Below are positions 20,961 to 32,545 of a DNA stretch of 64,000 nucleotides, piece after piece (the stretch's first letter is position 1; each line of letters opens with the position of its first letter). The DNA lies in contig JAEOAD010000048.1 in NCBI GenBank assembly GCA_036365145.1, forward strand, positions 17,801,001 through 17,865,000, read 5' to 3'. The notes beneath the pieces were generated by a model that was given only the letters and a program-made list of their open reading frames with translations, was not told where the DNA came from and did no database searches. Position numbers and translations under genes: made by a program. This DNA is from Orientallactaga sibirica (Eukaryota > Chordata > Mammalia > Rodentia > Dipodidae).

Positions 20961-21289
20961 CACATGTTCAGATTCATCACCGCAATGGCCTCACTTCTCT
21001 GCAGCAGTTGTCTCTAACAGTCAGAGGCCGTGTACGGAAGGAAAGGATCCATTCCAGCTTAGAATTTCAAAGAACAGTTTCATCGTGGTGGTGAAAGCAT
21101 GCCAGAGCAGGTGGCTGGCACCTGGGGAGTCACATCTTGTCACGTCCATGGGAAGAAGACTGCCATGGTGACGTAGCTAGCACTAGCAAGTGGACGGGAC
21201 TGTAAAATCATAATGCCCACTCCCAGAAACACCCCCGCCGTCAAGACTCCACATCCGAAAGGCTCCAGAAGCCCTTAAGTGCGAGGCTT

Positions 21290-21660
21290 AATCACCTCCC
21301 TTCCACCTGCCGCTGCTCCACCCAGCTCTTGCACTTGCAATCCTCTCTCCTGGGCTTTCTTCCCCTAACCCTTCAGCCCCGAGCCAGCCTCTTCCTCTGC
21401 ACTCAGCTCTCCACACCTGGAAGGTTCCTCAAGGAGGCCCCACAATCTAGCTGAGCAGCCCTCCCCCACCAGTCTCTCCTTGCATCCTCTGCAGCTCTTC
21501 TCAGCACCCATTCTGATCTTCTCTGCTGGTTCTTTGTCATTTTCTTCCACGGCAATGCAGCCTCCACGAGGACTTGGGGCTTTGCGTTCCTTGCTTGCCC
21601 CTGAAACCATACTGACTCCCACGTAGTACAGCATTCTGCTTTGCATCTGTGTGCGCAGTG
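21290..21660 (+). mobile_element. L2 LINE relic
   Basis: CTTGCACTTGCAATCCTCTC and CAGCCTCCACGAGGACTTGG follow the L2 end layout. Confidence 0.45.
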
Positions 21661-21664
21661 GGCT

Positions 21665-21850
21665 CAGGACATGGTGGCACACACCTGTAACTCTCAGGAG
21701 TCAGAGGCAGACAATCATGAGTTCTAAGCCAGCATGGGCTGCATAGTAATGTCTTGTCTCAAAACAAGGCATCATCAGGGTGTAGTGCAGTGGGAGAGCT
21801 CTTGCCTAACGTGCTCAAGCGGGGGATCCATCCCAGCACAGAAAAAGAAG
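21665..21850 (+). mobile_element. Old B1-type SINE followed by ID-like SINE
   Basis: B1-like at 21665-21768 (ACATGGTGGCACACACCTGT); ID-like at about 21775-21850 (TGGGAGAGCTCTTGCCTAAC). Confidence 0.65.
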
Positions 21851-21973
21851 TGTTCATAAGTACGTATTGTCTATCCACGCATGGGGACTGCCACCAGGAA
21901 TCTCACCTAGGTGGTCAGACTGAGTGACATAGATCCAGGACAGCCTGTGCTTCAGAGTGTGACCTTGTTTCAA

Positions 21974-21979
<6 letters not shown>

Positions 21980-22031
<52 letters not shown>
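21980..22031. repeat. (GA)n microsatellite
   Basis: About 26 uninterrupted GA units. Confidence 0.97.
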
Positions 22032-22037
<6 letters not shown>

Positions 22038-22433
22038 GAGAAGATGTGTGGGCAGGTATATGGCCTGACCAAAAAACAAATTGAAATAAGAAACGGGTGT
22101 GACAGTAATAATGGAAGGATTGGTACACACAACAGCCCTGGTGACAGCACTGACCACATTTGTCCAGAGTGGAGAACCACGTATCCTGAGATCCACATGC
22201 TGTCCCACCCTTCCACACTGGCCAGAACCTCAGCCAGCCAGCAAGAGTCCCCAGGTGCCAAGGCTGCCCTGTGTCATCGGCCCCGCCCTCCTGCTGTGAT
22301 AAGCACACACTCCACAAGCAGTTGGGACACGTGGCCACTCTTTCAGCTCCACCCAGTGAAGCACAGGCCGCCCATGGGGGCTGATGTAACACCACCTTTG
22401 AATCAGGATGTCAGAGGTCAACCCTGAGCTCAC

Positions 22434-22617
22434 TTTGTTTGTTTGTTTGTTTGTTTGTTTGTTTGTTTGTTTGTTTGTTTGTTTGTTTGTTTTGTTTTGG
22501 AGGCAGGATCTTGACCTGAAACTTTGTAGCCCTGGCTGGCCTCTAGCACACTGGCAACCCTCCTACCTCAGCCTCCCAAGTGCTGGGATCAAAGGTATGG
22601 GCCACTACACCAGGGCC
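22434..22617 (-). repeat. (GTTT)n microsatellite at the tail of an old reverse B1-type SINE
   Basis: (TTTG)n runs 22434-22497; the B1 body (GATCTTGACCTGAAAC to ACTACACCAGGGCC) follows. The microsatellite sits where the SINE A tail would be. Confidence 0.8.
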
Positions 22618-22999
22618 TGTGTCCACTCTGAACCCTCAGTCTAATGACAGAGGGTGAGAAGGAAAGGACCAGGCTGTTTATCATAGCTGCATTTCCCTTT
22701 TCTTCGTCTCTGCTTTGATATTTTCCCTCGTATTTGACTTTCACCATTTGCCCTCCTAACCCCCTTCACATGCTTGCGGCTCTACTCCAGTTGTTTTTTT
22801 TTTTTTTTTTTCCCAAAAAAACCCTCAGTTTCCCTTAAATGAACCTTATAAACTATGCAGTGTTCCCACATGAGAGCGTGTTTCCTACCACCCCTGTGTT
22901 TATGACTCGGCTCTAGCCTTCCTAGATCCCAGTCTCCTTTAAATAAAACCCTATGGGGGATATACATTCAAACTACCACACTCTCCTTGATGCTATTTT

Positions 23000-23463
23000 G
23001 AAAGCTATAGAGTCTGTAGGATGTGGGGGTCACAAAGTCACTAATGATGGCCCTTAAAAGATAATGCCTGCTCTTGGTTCCAATCTGCTCTTTCTGCTTC
23101 CTGCCTGCTACAGTTTGAACAAACAGCTGCCTCCCATCCTGCTGCCACACATGGAGTTGCTCCATCCTCCATGCTGTCCCCACCCAGAAAGAGTGACCCC
23201 TCTGAAAGTGTGAGCCAGAAGAAGTCCTTACGCCCTTGTGTCTGTCAGACACTTTGTAACAGCAGTTAAAATAGTAATGAATGCATACTTCAATCAAAAT
23301 GTCAGCCAGCCTAATAAAAGGGGGGAGAGGTGAGCTGAGCACCATCGTTCACTGCTCTCGTTTTCCTGACTATGACATCGTATCACATTGCTGCTGCTGT
23401 GCCATCCCCACCACAATGAACTACGCCCTCAGACTGTGAGCCCAGATAAACTCTTTCTTCCTT
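23000..23463 (+). mobile_element. MaLR-type LTR fragments
   Basis: 23000-23283 has CTCTTTCTGCTTCCTGCCTGC, GTGAGCCAGAAGAAG and a TTGTAACAGCAGTTAAAATAG end. 23340-23463 repeats the later part (CTCAGACTGTGAGCCCAGATAA). Confidence 0.5.
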
Positions 23464-23479
23464 AAAAATGTTATTCAGG

Positions 23480-24384
23480 GCTGGGCGTGGTGGCACACAC
23501 CTTTAATCCCAGCACTTGGAGAGCAGAGGTAGAAGGATCGCTGTGAGTTCGAGGTCACCCTGAGACTACCTAGTGAATTGCAGGTCAGCCTGAGCTAGAG
23601 CGAGACCCTACCTCAAAAAAGCAATTAAAAAAAGGAAAAAGAATATTATTCAGGGGCTAGAGAGATGGCTTAGTGATTACAGACTCATGTTCAACTCTCC
23701 AGGTCCCATGTAAGCCAGACGCACAATGATGCAAATTCACAAGGTCGCACATGCACACAAGGGGGTACACACATTTGGAGTTCAGTTGCAGTGGCTGGAG
23801 ACCCTGATGCGCCAATTCCCTCTGCCTCTCTCCTCTTACTTTCTTACTCTCACATAAAAAGGGGGTGCTGAGCCAGGTATGGTGGTGCATGCCTTTAATC
23901 TCAGCACTCGGGAGGCAGAGGTAGGTGGATCGCTGTGAGTTTGAGGCCACCCCAAGACTACAGAGTGAATTCTAGGTCAGCCTGGGCTAGAGAGCGAGAC
24001 CCTACCTCAAAAAAAGGGGGGAGGGGGGCTTGAGAGATGGCTTAGCGGTTAAGGCATTTGCCTGCAAAGCCAAAGGACCCAGGTTCAATTCCCCAGGACC
24101 CACGTAAGCCAGATGCACAAGATGGTTCGTGCATCTGGAGTTTGTTTGCAGTGGCTGGAGGCCCTGGCGTACCCATTCTCCCTCCCTCTCTCTCTCTCAA
24201 ATAAATAAATAAAAATATCTTTAAGCCGGGCATGGTGGCACACGCCTTTAATCCCAGCACTCGGGAGGCAGTGATAGGAGGATCGCCGTGAGTTCGAGGC
24301 CACCCTGAAAATACAGACTGAACTCCAGGTCAGCCTGAACTACAGTGAGACCCTACCTCGAAAAACCAAAAAAAAAAAAAAAAA
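23480..24384 (+). mobile_element. Run of five same-strand SINEs
   Basis: In order: B1-type 23480-23640, T-SINE 23655-23868, B1-type 23870-24015, T-SINE 24027-24224, B1-type 24225-24384. The first B1 is flanked by TTATTCAGGG, so later arrivals used its tail region. Confidence 0.88.
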
Positions 24385-24427
24385 ATCTTTAAAACTAATA
24401 ATAATAAATAAAAATAAAAGTTAAAAG

Positions 24428-24515
24428 AGGGTTGGAATTGTAGTCCAGTGTTAGAGCGGACTTGCCTAGCATGTGTAAGACTCGAGGTTCAATCCTACGT
24501 GGTTAAAAAAAAAAG
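24428..24515 (+). mobile_element. ID-like SINE
   Basis: TAGTCCAGTGTTAGAGCGGAC and GAGGTTCAATCCT. Confidence 0.7.
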
Positions 24516-24529
24516 TCACTTGTAGAAGA

Positions 24530-25130
24530 GCCATTCACATTAAGCCTATTTAGCATTTAATGTGTATCAGAATGTAGGCCTTTCTCCAGCAGTCTTTCCC
24601 TAAGGGTAGTGCCCAGACTACAATAATGGCTTTTGCCTAAGAACTGCAGGTTTAAAGCAAGGAAACCCAAAGTCCTTAGAAGTGCATTGTGTCAGCAAGT
24701 TCACAACAACATCTCCACACACCTCTCAAGATGTTGACTCTCTGGACCTCCACAGACCATATATCAAGTAATGCTTTAACCCCTGTGGTGCGGTTAACCC
24801 TGGATCTGCTGGTCCCCACCCGAGGAAGCCCTGAATTCAATGGGTGAGACGGTGCGTTGTGGTGATGGGAGCTATGGTGCTGCAGGGTGGGGTAGGGAGG
24901 GGGCCACGCCTATGTCCCTAGGATGAAGCCCGACGGCTGAGCGGGAGTGAGGTAAGCAAGGTCCCTGGAGCAGGGTGGGGCCAGGATAGCTGGCTAAGAT
25001 GCAGCTAGAGGCTTCAGACTCTGGGAAGGCTGGCAGGAAGCCAGGGCAGGGATTGACAGTGTGGGCAGGTGTGGACCAGAAGGGCCGGAAAGCCAGTGGC
25101 TGTGGCTTGTGAAGGACACCTTGAACCTGG
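24530..25130. other. Single-copy DNA
   Basis: No feature recognised. Confidence 0.45.
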
Positions 25131-25184
25131 ACCAGGGTTCGTATTGGAAATAGTTTTTCCTTGTTTTTTTTTTTTGTTTGTTTG

Positions 25185-25520
25185 TAGTGCTGGGGATTGA
25201 ACCACAGCCTTGAGCATGCAAGACAAGCATTATACCACTGAGCTGTACTTCTAGCCCTAATTTTATTTTATTTTTGCCCGTGTGTGTGTGTGTGTGCACA
25301 TGGGTGTGTTTTTTGTGGTGTCTCATATGCTCACCTGCCACGTGGGTCACTTGCATGTGGTGGCTGAAGTAGAACGTCAGCCGCCCCATCACTCTTTCCT
25401 GGTCTTGTTTGGAGCCAGAGTCTCTTTAAAGAGATTCTGAAGCTTGTGAGGCCCTGGCAATTCTCTGACCATCCATCTTCTGCAGGACTGGAGTTATAGG
25501 CACGTGGCCAGGCGCGGCTG
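25185..25520 (-). mobile_element. ID-like SINE and old B4-like relic
   Basis: ID-like at 25185-25258 (GGGGATTGAACCACAGCC). The following stretch with GTCACTTGCATGTGGTGG and GGAGTTATAGGCACG resembles old rodent composite SINEs; the second call is weak. Confidence 0.5.
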
Positions 25521-25804
25521 TTTTATGACAGATTTGAACTTGGGCAATAATTTGCCTGATGGTGCTTTTTGTTGGTTTGTTGTCGTCGTCGTTGTTGTTT
25601 GGTTTGGTTGGATGGTTGAGTGGTTAGCTCAAACTCAAAATCCTCCTGCCTCGAACTCTTGAGCAAACTCACAATGCATGATAAACATTCCCCATTGATG
25701 AGGGCCCCTTTGAAAGTGGGAGGAAGGGGAGGAGGACAATGGAACCAATACTATGAATATAAAATCAGAATAATATAAATAAAAAATATATATTGATTAA
25801 AAAA

Positions 25805-25866
25805 AAATCCTCCTGCCTCAACCTGCACAGTGCTGGGATGAGAGGCATGTGTCACCACAGTCGGCT
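25805..25866 (-). mobile_element. B1-type fragment
   Basis: CCTCCTGCCTCAACC to CACCACAGTCGGCT, following an A/T-rich run. Confidence 0.65.
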
Positions 25867-26167
25867 CATAACAGTTTTGAAGCGTGTGCATAGCATCCCA
25901 CGAGCGAGGCCTCAGGGACCCCACCCCTGCTTCCGTGGAGGACAGGCCTCTAGGTGAGGCAAGGCACTCATTCAAACCAGTAGATGGAGAGCCCAGTGCT
26001 TCGGGCCGGGAGGGCCAAGGAGGCATGGGTGAGCGTGCAACCAAAGTCTCCGAGAGAAGAGGGGCAGGTGGGCGTGAAGGATGGAGACCACGATGGGCAC
26101 CCCTGAGAAACATCAGAGAACTGAGTCATTGCCTGGCTTGACTTTGTGACCTTGAAATTAATATAGA

Positions 26168-26355
26168 GGGCTGCAGAGATGGCTCAGTGGTTAAAGCATT
26201 TGCCTGCAATGCCTAAGGACCCGATTCAATTCCCCAGTACCCACATAAAGCCAGATACGTAAAGTGGCACATGCATCTGGAGTTCATTTGCAGTGGTAGG
26301 AGGCCCTGGTGTGCCCATTCTCTCTCTCTCCTCTCTCTCTCTTTCTCTCCTACAT
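26168..26355 (+). mobile_element. T-SINE
   Basis: Head GGGCTGCAGAGATGGCTCAG; CT tail 26320-26348. Confidence 0.87.
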
Positions 26356-26452
26356 CACCTTCCAAACATGGGACCAGGCACTGTCCCCAGTTTCCCTTCC
26401 ACAGCCACACTCCAGAGGGAACACTGAAATGGTCCCAAGAGGTCGGCACTGG

Positions 26453-26505
26453 TGGCCCACTGGCTAGCTGATTCATCTACCCAGAATCTCCTAGCCAGTG
26501 GGCCA
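26453..26505. repeat. Perfect 15-bp inverted repeat
   Basis: TGGCCCACTGGCTAG (26453-26467) and CTAGCCAGTGGGCCA (26491-26505) with a 23-nt spacer, in non-repeat DNA. Confidence 0.9.
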
Positions 26506-26649
26506 GCCACATGGATGGTCCCCTCTCTTCCAGTTTCCTGTGCTTCCGGAACTCTAGGCAGTCTTACTTTCCCTGCCTTCAAGTCCCCATTACCAAAGAG
26601 AACAGGGCCATTTTCTGTGAGGCAGGAACCCTGCCAGCTCCCTAGCATC

Positions 26650-26740
26650 CAGCTGTATTTGCTGCAGGATTTAAAGAGTGCAATAACAATCAAACACCCT
26701 GTTATCTGGCTGCCTAATTAATGTAAATGATAGTTATGGT
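26650..26740. promoter_or_regulatory. AT-rich motif cluster, candidate conserved element
   Basis: GTGCAATAACAATCAAACA and CCTAATTAATGTAAATGATAG combine homeodomain-like and SOX-like words outside any repeat. Inferred from appearance. Confidence 0.35.
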
Positions 26741-27265
26741 CTGCTCACCAAGACTTATGTTCCTCCGCAGAGGCCCTGCAAGCCACCTGGGCCCCGTTCC
26801 AGGGGCTTTCTGGTGGCAGCCTCACACCCTGCTGCATGGAGTAAGAGGTACGCACGGCCCTGATAACGAAGACAGAGGAGCTCAGGGCTCTCAAAGTAGA
26901 GCAGCCCCGGTTCCAGTTCCTGCGTGGAGTGGCAGGGGCAGCACCATGCTGGCTCTGTCCTTCTGATGCAGAGGCGCAGCTGCTGCCAAACCCAAGTGAC
27001 CGTGTCCCCAGGCTTCCCAGGGAGCAGGGAGACCCACCTTCTTGACATCCTGTAACATCCCGTCAGGCCTGCACCTGAAGGACCGGTGTGAAAAGTTCAC
27101 CAGGCGCGTCCCTGGTTTTAGCACAGGGTGGCTGGTCGCCTTATTCCAGCTGCGCCAGCCTAGGTTCAGTCCCAGGCATGAGCCTAGGACTTCCTTCCTG
27201 TCTGGACCTGTCTTCACCTGTTCAGTTACCATCATAAAAGGAACCAGGAGCTTCTAAAAATGGAA
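26740..27265. other. Single-copy intergenic DNA
   Basis: Overlapping ORFs on both strands (up to 114 codons) lack recognisable domains. Confidence 0.45.
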
Positions 27266-27271
27266 ATTTAT

Positions 27272-27531
27272 CTTTTTTTTTATTTATTTATTTGAGAGGA
27301 AGGAAGGAAGGAAGGAAGGAAGGAAGGAAGGAAGGAAGGAAGGAAGGAAGGAAGGAAAGAAGGAAGGCAAATATACAGAATGGAAGCACCAGGGTCTCTA
27401 GCCACTGCAAACGAACTCCAAATGCATGCACCACTTTATGCATCTGTTTTACGTGGGACCTGGGGAATCAAACCTGGGTCCTTTGGCTTTGCAGGCAAGC
27501 ACCTTAACCATAAAGCCATCTCTCCGGCCCC
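27272..27531 (-). mobile_element. T-SINE with (GGAA)n tail
   Basis: The head TCTCCGGCCC is at the right. The GA-rich tail expanded into (GGAA)n at 27296-27367. Imperfect flanks CTAAAAATGGAAATTT and CTAAAAACAGAAATTT. Confidence 0.88.
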
Positions 27532-27719
27532 TAAAAACAGAAATTTCTTTCTCACAGTTCTGTATGTTGAGAAATCAAAAGTCAAGATTCCAAAAAGATT
27601 TGGTGTTTAGTAAGAGCCCATTCTCTACAGAGCTGGCTGAGGGGTAGGAAGCTCCCTGGGGCCTCTCATAAGGCCCTGTCCCACTCCTAAGGGACCTGCC
27701 CTCGTGACCTACTTAATGG

Positions 27720-27917
27720 ACCCCATGCTTTTTCTTTCTTTCTTTCTTTCTTTTTGTTTTATTGTTTTTATTTTTTCATTGAAACAGGGTCTTATATAAA
27801 GCTCTGTCTGATCAATAGCTCATGATGTGATGCAAGATGGATTTAAACTCCTGTCAATCCTTCTGCCTTAGTCTCCCAAGCACCAGAATAGCAGATATGG
27901 ATCACCACACCCAGCCA
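27720..27917 (-). mobile_element. (TTTC)n and old B1-like SINE
   Basis: (TTTC)n at about 27730-27752, then AACAGGGTCTTATATAAAG to CACCACACCCAGCC. Confidence 0.65.
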
Positions 27918-28310
27918 AGGCCCCATCTCTTAATACCATCTCTTATGGCTTAACTCTGAAAACTCCCTGCAGGTCCATGTGTTTGGACACCTATTCCCCA
28001 GCTGATGGCTGTTTGGAAGTTGAGGCAGCATTGCCTCTGCTGGGTCCTCCTGCCACCTCTCTGGCTCATGAACGGTGAAGAAGGTGCCAGTCTCTCCCAT
28101 AGGACCTCCTGGGTGGAACTGACAGAGGCCGGGAGATAGTGAGGCTGACACAGACGTTCCCCCCCGCCCCCGTACTCCAGCCTGCCTTGTGCATTCTCCA
28201 TTTGGCATCTATGCCTCACTCCCCGCCTGCCACAGGCTCCAGCTCTCCCACTACACAGGGCCAGGAGCAGCCTTCACCCCTGCCTTCGTAGACTCCAGGG
28301 GACTCTCTGG
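27918..28310. other. Single-copy DNA
   Basis: A C-run at 28159-28170 is the only low-complexity feature. Confidence 0.4.
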
Positions 28311-28590
28311 GCCTTGTGTAGTTCCTGGGACAAAATAACACAAAAAACTTAAGAGAGGAGAGTTCTGTGCTGGCTCATGTTCCAGGTGGTACAGTCCACC
28401 ATGGGGAAGGCCAAGTTGGGGGGACAGGCTCAATCCATGGCAGTGGGAGTGTGCGGCAGCTCCTTATATGGTGGCTGAACCAGCAAGTAGAAAGCTCAGG
28501 CCAGCACCAGAATAAATAACCTTCAGACCTCCTGTGCTCAAATACATGAGTCTGTGGGGAACATTTGAGACTCAACCTCTAACAGGACTG
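28310..28590 (+). mobile_element. URR1-like hAT DNA transposon fragment
   Basis: GTTCCAGGTGGTACAGTCCA and AATACATGAGTCTGTGGGGAAC match the remembered 3' half of rodent URR1. Non-autonomous; no transposase. Confidence 0.5.
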
Positions 28591-29485
28591 GTGAAAAACT
28601 TGGCTTAGAGTCAGCTCTGGGGACAGACACAGCCCAGCCTGGCCAAGGACATCTTCCGCAAAGGTCATTACAGGCACAGTCTGGCTTGCACCCTCGAGAT
28701 GCCAGAACACAGTGTGTGCCTCACGGTCTCAGCTACATCCCCAGGCTCTAGGGAGCTCTGCTCTTGACACGCAAGCACCCACATGCCAATGGAACTGGTT
28801 CAACAATGCCACACTGTCAGCTAGGGCTTGGTTTAGAAAGGGGCACATGACTACATCACTGAGAGCAGTCACAGCCATTGTTTCCTCAGTTTACCTGAAA
28901 TGTCCAGTCTTCTCCACGTCTGGGAAGGGAAAGGTTTCATTTCCTGGTTCCCCCGGAGGTTCAGCAGGGCCATATAACAGAACAACCCTGCCTGATGAAT
29001 GATGCGCAGAAGCCGTGAGTGTCGCTTTCAAGACAAGCATTTGCGCAGTGGTGTGGGATCTTCCAGGGCTGCAGGGCCCTTTGCACAGTCACCACCGAGT
29101 TCCAGAAAGCTCTGTTTCTTCCTTCTGGTCCCCGAAAGCCCTGACTGACCTGCCATGGCAGGCAGCAAAGAAAAGCAACCCTTGGTTGCTCTACGTCACT
29201 GCAGCATGGCCTAGCTTATCCTGACGCTCCAAACCTGGTAGTGAAAGGGAGGTTTGTTTACTTCTTCTAAGAGTAAGGTATAGAGCAAGAACTTATAAAT
29301 AAATCTCTTGCCTTCCTCTAAGGAAGTAGTGTGGAGATGAGAAGCACGGGACTCAGCCCCCATCGGGAGACCAGAAGGGAGCTGGAGGAGAAAGCCCGCA
29401 CCCCAAGGTAACTGCTAGACAAACATGGGACCCTTGAACACCGACTCAACCAGGCCCGGAGGAACACTTACTGAGAAAGATTCTT
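28591..29485. other. Single-copy intergenic DNA
   Basis: No coding exon, RNA or repeat recognised. Confidence 0.45.
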
Positions 29486-29489
29486 GTGT

Positions 29490-30515
29490 CTTGGTTTTTC
29501 GAGGCAGGATCTGGCTCTAGCCCAGGCTGTCCTGGAATTCACTGTGTAGTCTCAGGGTATCCTCGAACTCCCAGCAATCCTCCTACCTCTGCCTCCTGAG
29601 TCCTGGGATGAAAGGCGTGCGCCACCCTCCCGGCTTTGTTTTTGTTTCTGCTGATGTGTGTATGACATGCACGTGTGGAGACTGGAGGCCAGCCTTGGGG
29701 TTTCTGTATGCTCTCCTTCCTTCTTTGTTTTTTGAGACAGGGTGTCTTTTGTGGGTTTGCCTGTCCGTGTGCATCAGTCTCGCTGGCTTGTGAGCTTTCA
29801 GATTCTCCTGCCTCAGTCTCCTCTTGCCATGGGGGTGCAGACATGTGCATACAACCTTCTGTGAATGATGAAAAACTGAACTTGAGACTGTTGGCTTTCA
29901 AACAAGTGAGCCAACACCCTCCCCCCCCCCTTTTTTTGAGAAAGCATCTCACTATGTACCCTGTGCTGGCCTCAAACTCCTGATCTTCCTGGCTCAGCCA
30001 CCCCAGTGATGGGTTATAGATATATAACGCCATGCCTTCTTGTTTCAGCCAGTTTGATTTTGGAGTTTGTGTTACTGGCAGCTGAAGGCACCGTAAATGA
30101 TAAAGATGCAGACACCTTTCTTCTTCAAGCAATCTTTGAAGGGGGAGGTATTCCGACTTTACTAACGCAGCAAGCGCACCCCAAGAAAGCGCAGTCTCAG
30201 CCACCACATACGCCCCTCTTGTCATCAGCAAGCTGAGCAAGATCAGCTACAGATTCCCCTGCAGCAAGTGTGAAAAACAACTTAAAAATTGGCTTAAATG
30301 TGCCCCAAAATGAAAAAAGCAAAAAAAAAAAAAAAATGTAGTGGCGAGATAATGTTGGTTCTTGTAAAAAAAAAAAAAAAAAAAAAGTCTTGTGTTTTTG
30401 TTTGTTTGGGACAAGGTCTTTCTCTAGAACTCAAGCTGACGTAGAATTCATTATCTTCCTGTCTCAGCCTCCCTTGTGTGGAGATTGCTGGTGTGTGCCA
30501 CCATGCCTAGCTCAA
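29490..30515 (-). mobile_element. Reverse SINE cluster
   Basis: Clear B1-type at 29490-29635 (TTTTTCGAGGCAGGATCTGG). Old B4/B1-like pieces at about 29640-29830 and 29930-30040, and an old B1-type at 30400-30515. The 233-codon minus-strand ORF 29539-30240 is read through these SINEs and is not a gene. Confidence 0.65.
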
Positions 30516-30517
30516 CT

Positions 30518-30670
30518 GAATTTTTTTTAATATATATATTTTTTATTTATTTGAGAAACAGATACAGAAATGGGCAGGTAGAGCCGGGCATGGTGGCACA
30601 CGCCTTTAATCCCAGCACTTGGGAGGCAGAGGTAGGAGGATCACTGTGAATTCAAGGCCGGTCCATGTCA
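30518..30670. mobile_element. T-SINE tail fragment (-) plus truncated B1-type (+)
   Basis: Tail TTTATTTATTTGAGAAACAG to 30590, then AGCCGGGCATGGTGGCACAC, cut off at about 30670 in mid-element. Confidence 0.75.
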
Positions 30671-32340
30671 GCTTTTCTGACAGGGTTTCTTACCTGTTGA
30701 TTCTGGGACACATTTGACCAGCTCAGCTTTCCAGAGTAAAGGGTGTCCCTTCTCCAGGCACACAGCCTGCAGAGAAACCAGTGTGGGTCTCTCTTGTTCA
30801 GTGGTGCCAGCAAAGGGCCTGAGGGACATCACTGGCTTACCTTGGAGCACGTGCAGATCCCTGAACTGGTTGAAGGCAGGTTAGCATCCCATCATATGTC
30901 TGCCTCTAAAGCCACAATGGGCGTCAGCCTCTCTGAGTTAGAGAAATGAAGAGACAGAAAGATATGGGTCCCTAAAGAAAACCGGGAGAAAGGATGCTGG
31001 GCAGGCAAGCACAGCAGGCAGAGGTCCCTGCGTAGCTTGGGGTGCCTGGTTTTAATAAAACTGGGCTGCTGGGTGGTAATGTGACTTACATCAATCTTAG
31101 GAGAAAGGGACTGACTAAACTTGGACTCATCCAAGAAAGTCCCAGAGACAGAGATTTTGACGCCTCGGGTAGTGAAGGGGAAGTGAGACAGAAAGGGAGT
31201 GTTGTCGAGCCACTTGCTGCAGGCCACTGGATACGTGCATAACACTCCCGCTGCAGAGATCCCACCAGAAGGGAGAGGGAGTGGGTGCCAGGTGGACAGG
31301 CTGCTCCAGAAGGTGCTGACTCCCTGGACCACCAGGCATGCAGACACGGATATCCTGGAGGTGGAACTTGCCGGAAGTGGGCCAGCACAATAGCGCCCCC
31401 TATAGAGCTGAACTGATTGCACCACTCCTGGATGCGCCCTCCAGAACCCTTCCATCAGAGAAGTTTTTACCAGTCTCTCCAGATCCACAAGGAGCCCAGG
31501 GAATGTGCCTTTGGCTGGCGAGATGGAGCAGAGGGGATTTGAACCCAGGTACCTGGTGTTAATGCCACTGCTCTCCCCACAACCACATTGAGCCGATGGT
31601 TCTAGGTGACCATCAGAGAAGAAAAACCAACCTGGCACATTAGAGCAACTGCCACGGATTCTGTTGGCTACTCCCTGGGTCCTCTGTCCTGGTACCCCTT
31701 TGAGTGCCCATTGTAGCCGGCAGACAAGACCTTCCGTTTGGTGGCCACGGTCCCCTTCAGTCTCTTTTCTCCCATGTTTTTCCACACATGCTCATGTCCG
31801 ACTCTTACATTTCCCCAGACAGGTTTGAAGCAGCTTTAAGATCAGCTGTTGATTGCACTCCCCACAAGAGCTGATTCTGACCACTTGGCTCTTATTTTTG
31901 AAGAGATTGTTGGGTGAGAAGAGGGGAAGACAAGGAGGGGAAATTTTCAGTAGCTCTGCTACTGAAATTGCAATTACAAGACGCAAGAATTTTGGCAGAC
32001 AGAATCACAATGTCACATAACTAGTGTCTTCTCTGTTCTGTGATCAGGTTGATCCCTAGCTTGTACCACAGCAGGGGCGACTTCCGTTCCTGCATCTCCA
32101 GGAGTTGCCATGTCAAGATTTGAGACTTTCATGTTCGGAGTAGTTTCTAAACATGAACCTATTAAACCCTTACAATCACGTGATGAAGGCAAGTGACCAG
32201 TCTGGCATTCCTCATACTTTGTAAAGAAGAAAACTGAGGCCCAAAAAGCTTCCATCACTTGCCCTAACTGCTGGTGGGATTTGTACCATGACATCTTGGT
32301 CTCTGCGCTGGAAAAAAACAAGTGTTTTTCCTCTACTTAC
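30671..32340. other. Mostly single-copy DNA with MIR relics
   Basis: MIR-like words at 31525-31600 (GATTTGAACCCAGGTACCTG) and 32140-32300 (AAAACTGAGGCCCAAAAAGC). All three minus-strand frames are open over 31127-31388, and one is open for 297 codons (30892-31785). See findings. Confidence 0.45.
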
Positions 32341-32387
32341 ATATCACAATCAACACAATAGACTTCTGATACCAGATACTTTTTTTT

Positions 32388-32545
32388 TTTGCAAGGGGGG
32401 CTATTGAGATAGGGTTTCACTCTAGCCCAAGCTGACCTGGAATTCACTGTGTAGTATCAGGGTGGCCTCGAACTCATAGCAATCCTCCTACCTCTGCCTC
32501 CTGAGTGCTGGGATTAAAGGTGTGAGCTACCATGCCTGGCCAGAT
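32388..32545 (-). mobile_element. B1-type SINE
   Basis: GAGATAGGGTTTCACTCTAGC to CATGCCTGGCC. Confidence 0.9.

Noticed and set aside
23480..24384. Regularly spaced repeats resembling an array
   Set aside because: They are alternating SINE families with separate tails, not direct repeats with unique spacers.
29539..30240. 233-codon minus-strand ORF
   Set aside because: It is read through a B1-type SINE and older SINE relics; its end is translated B1 sequence.
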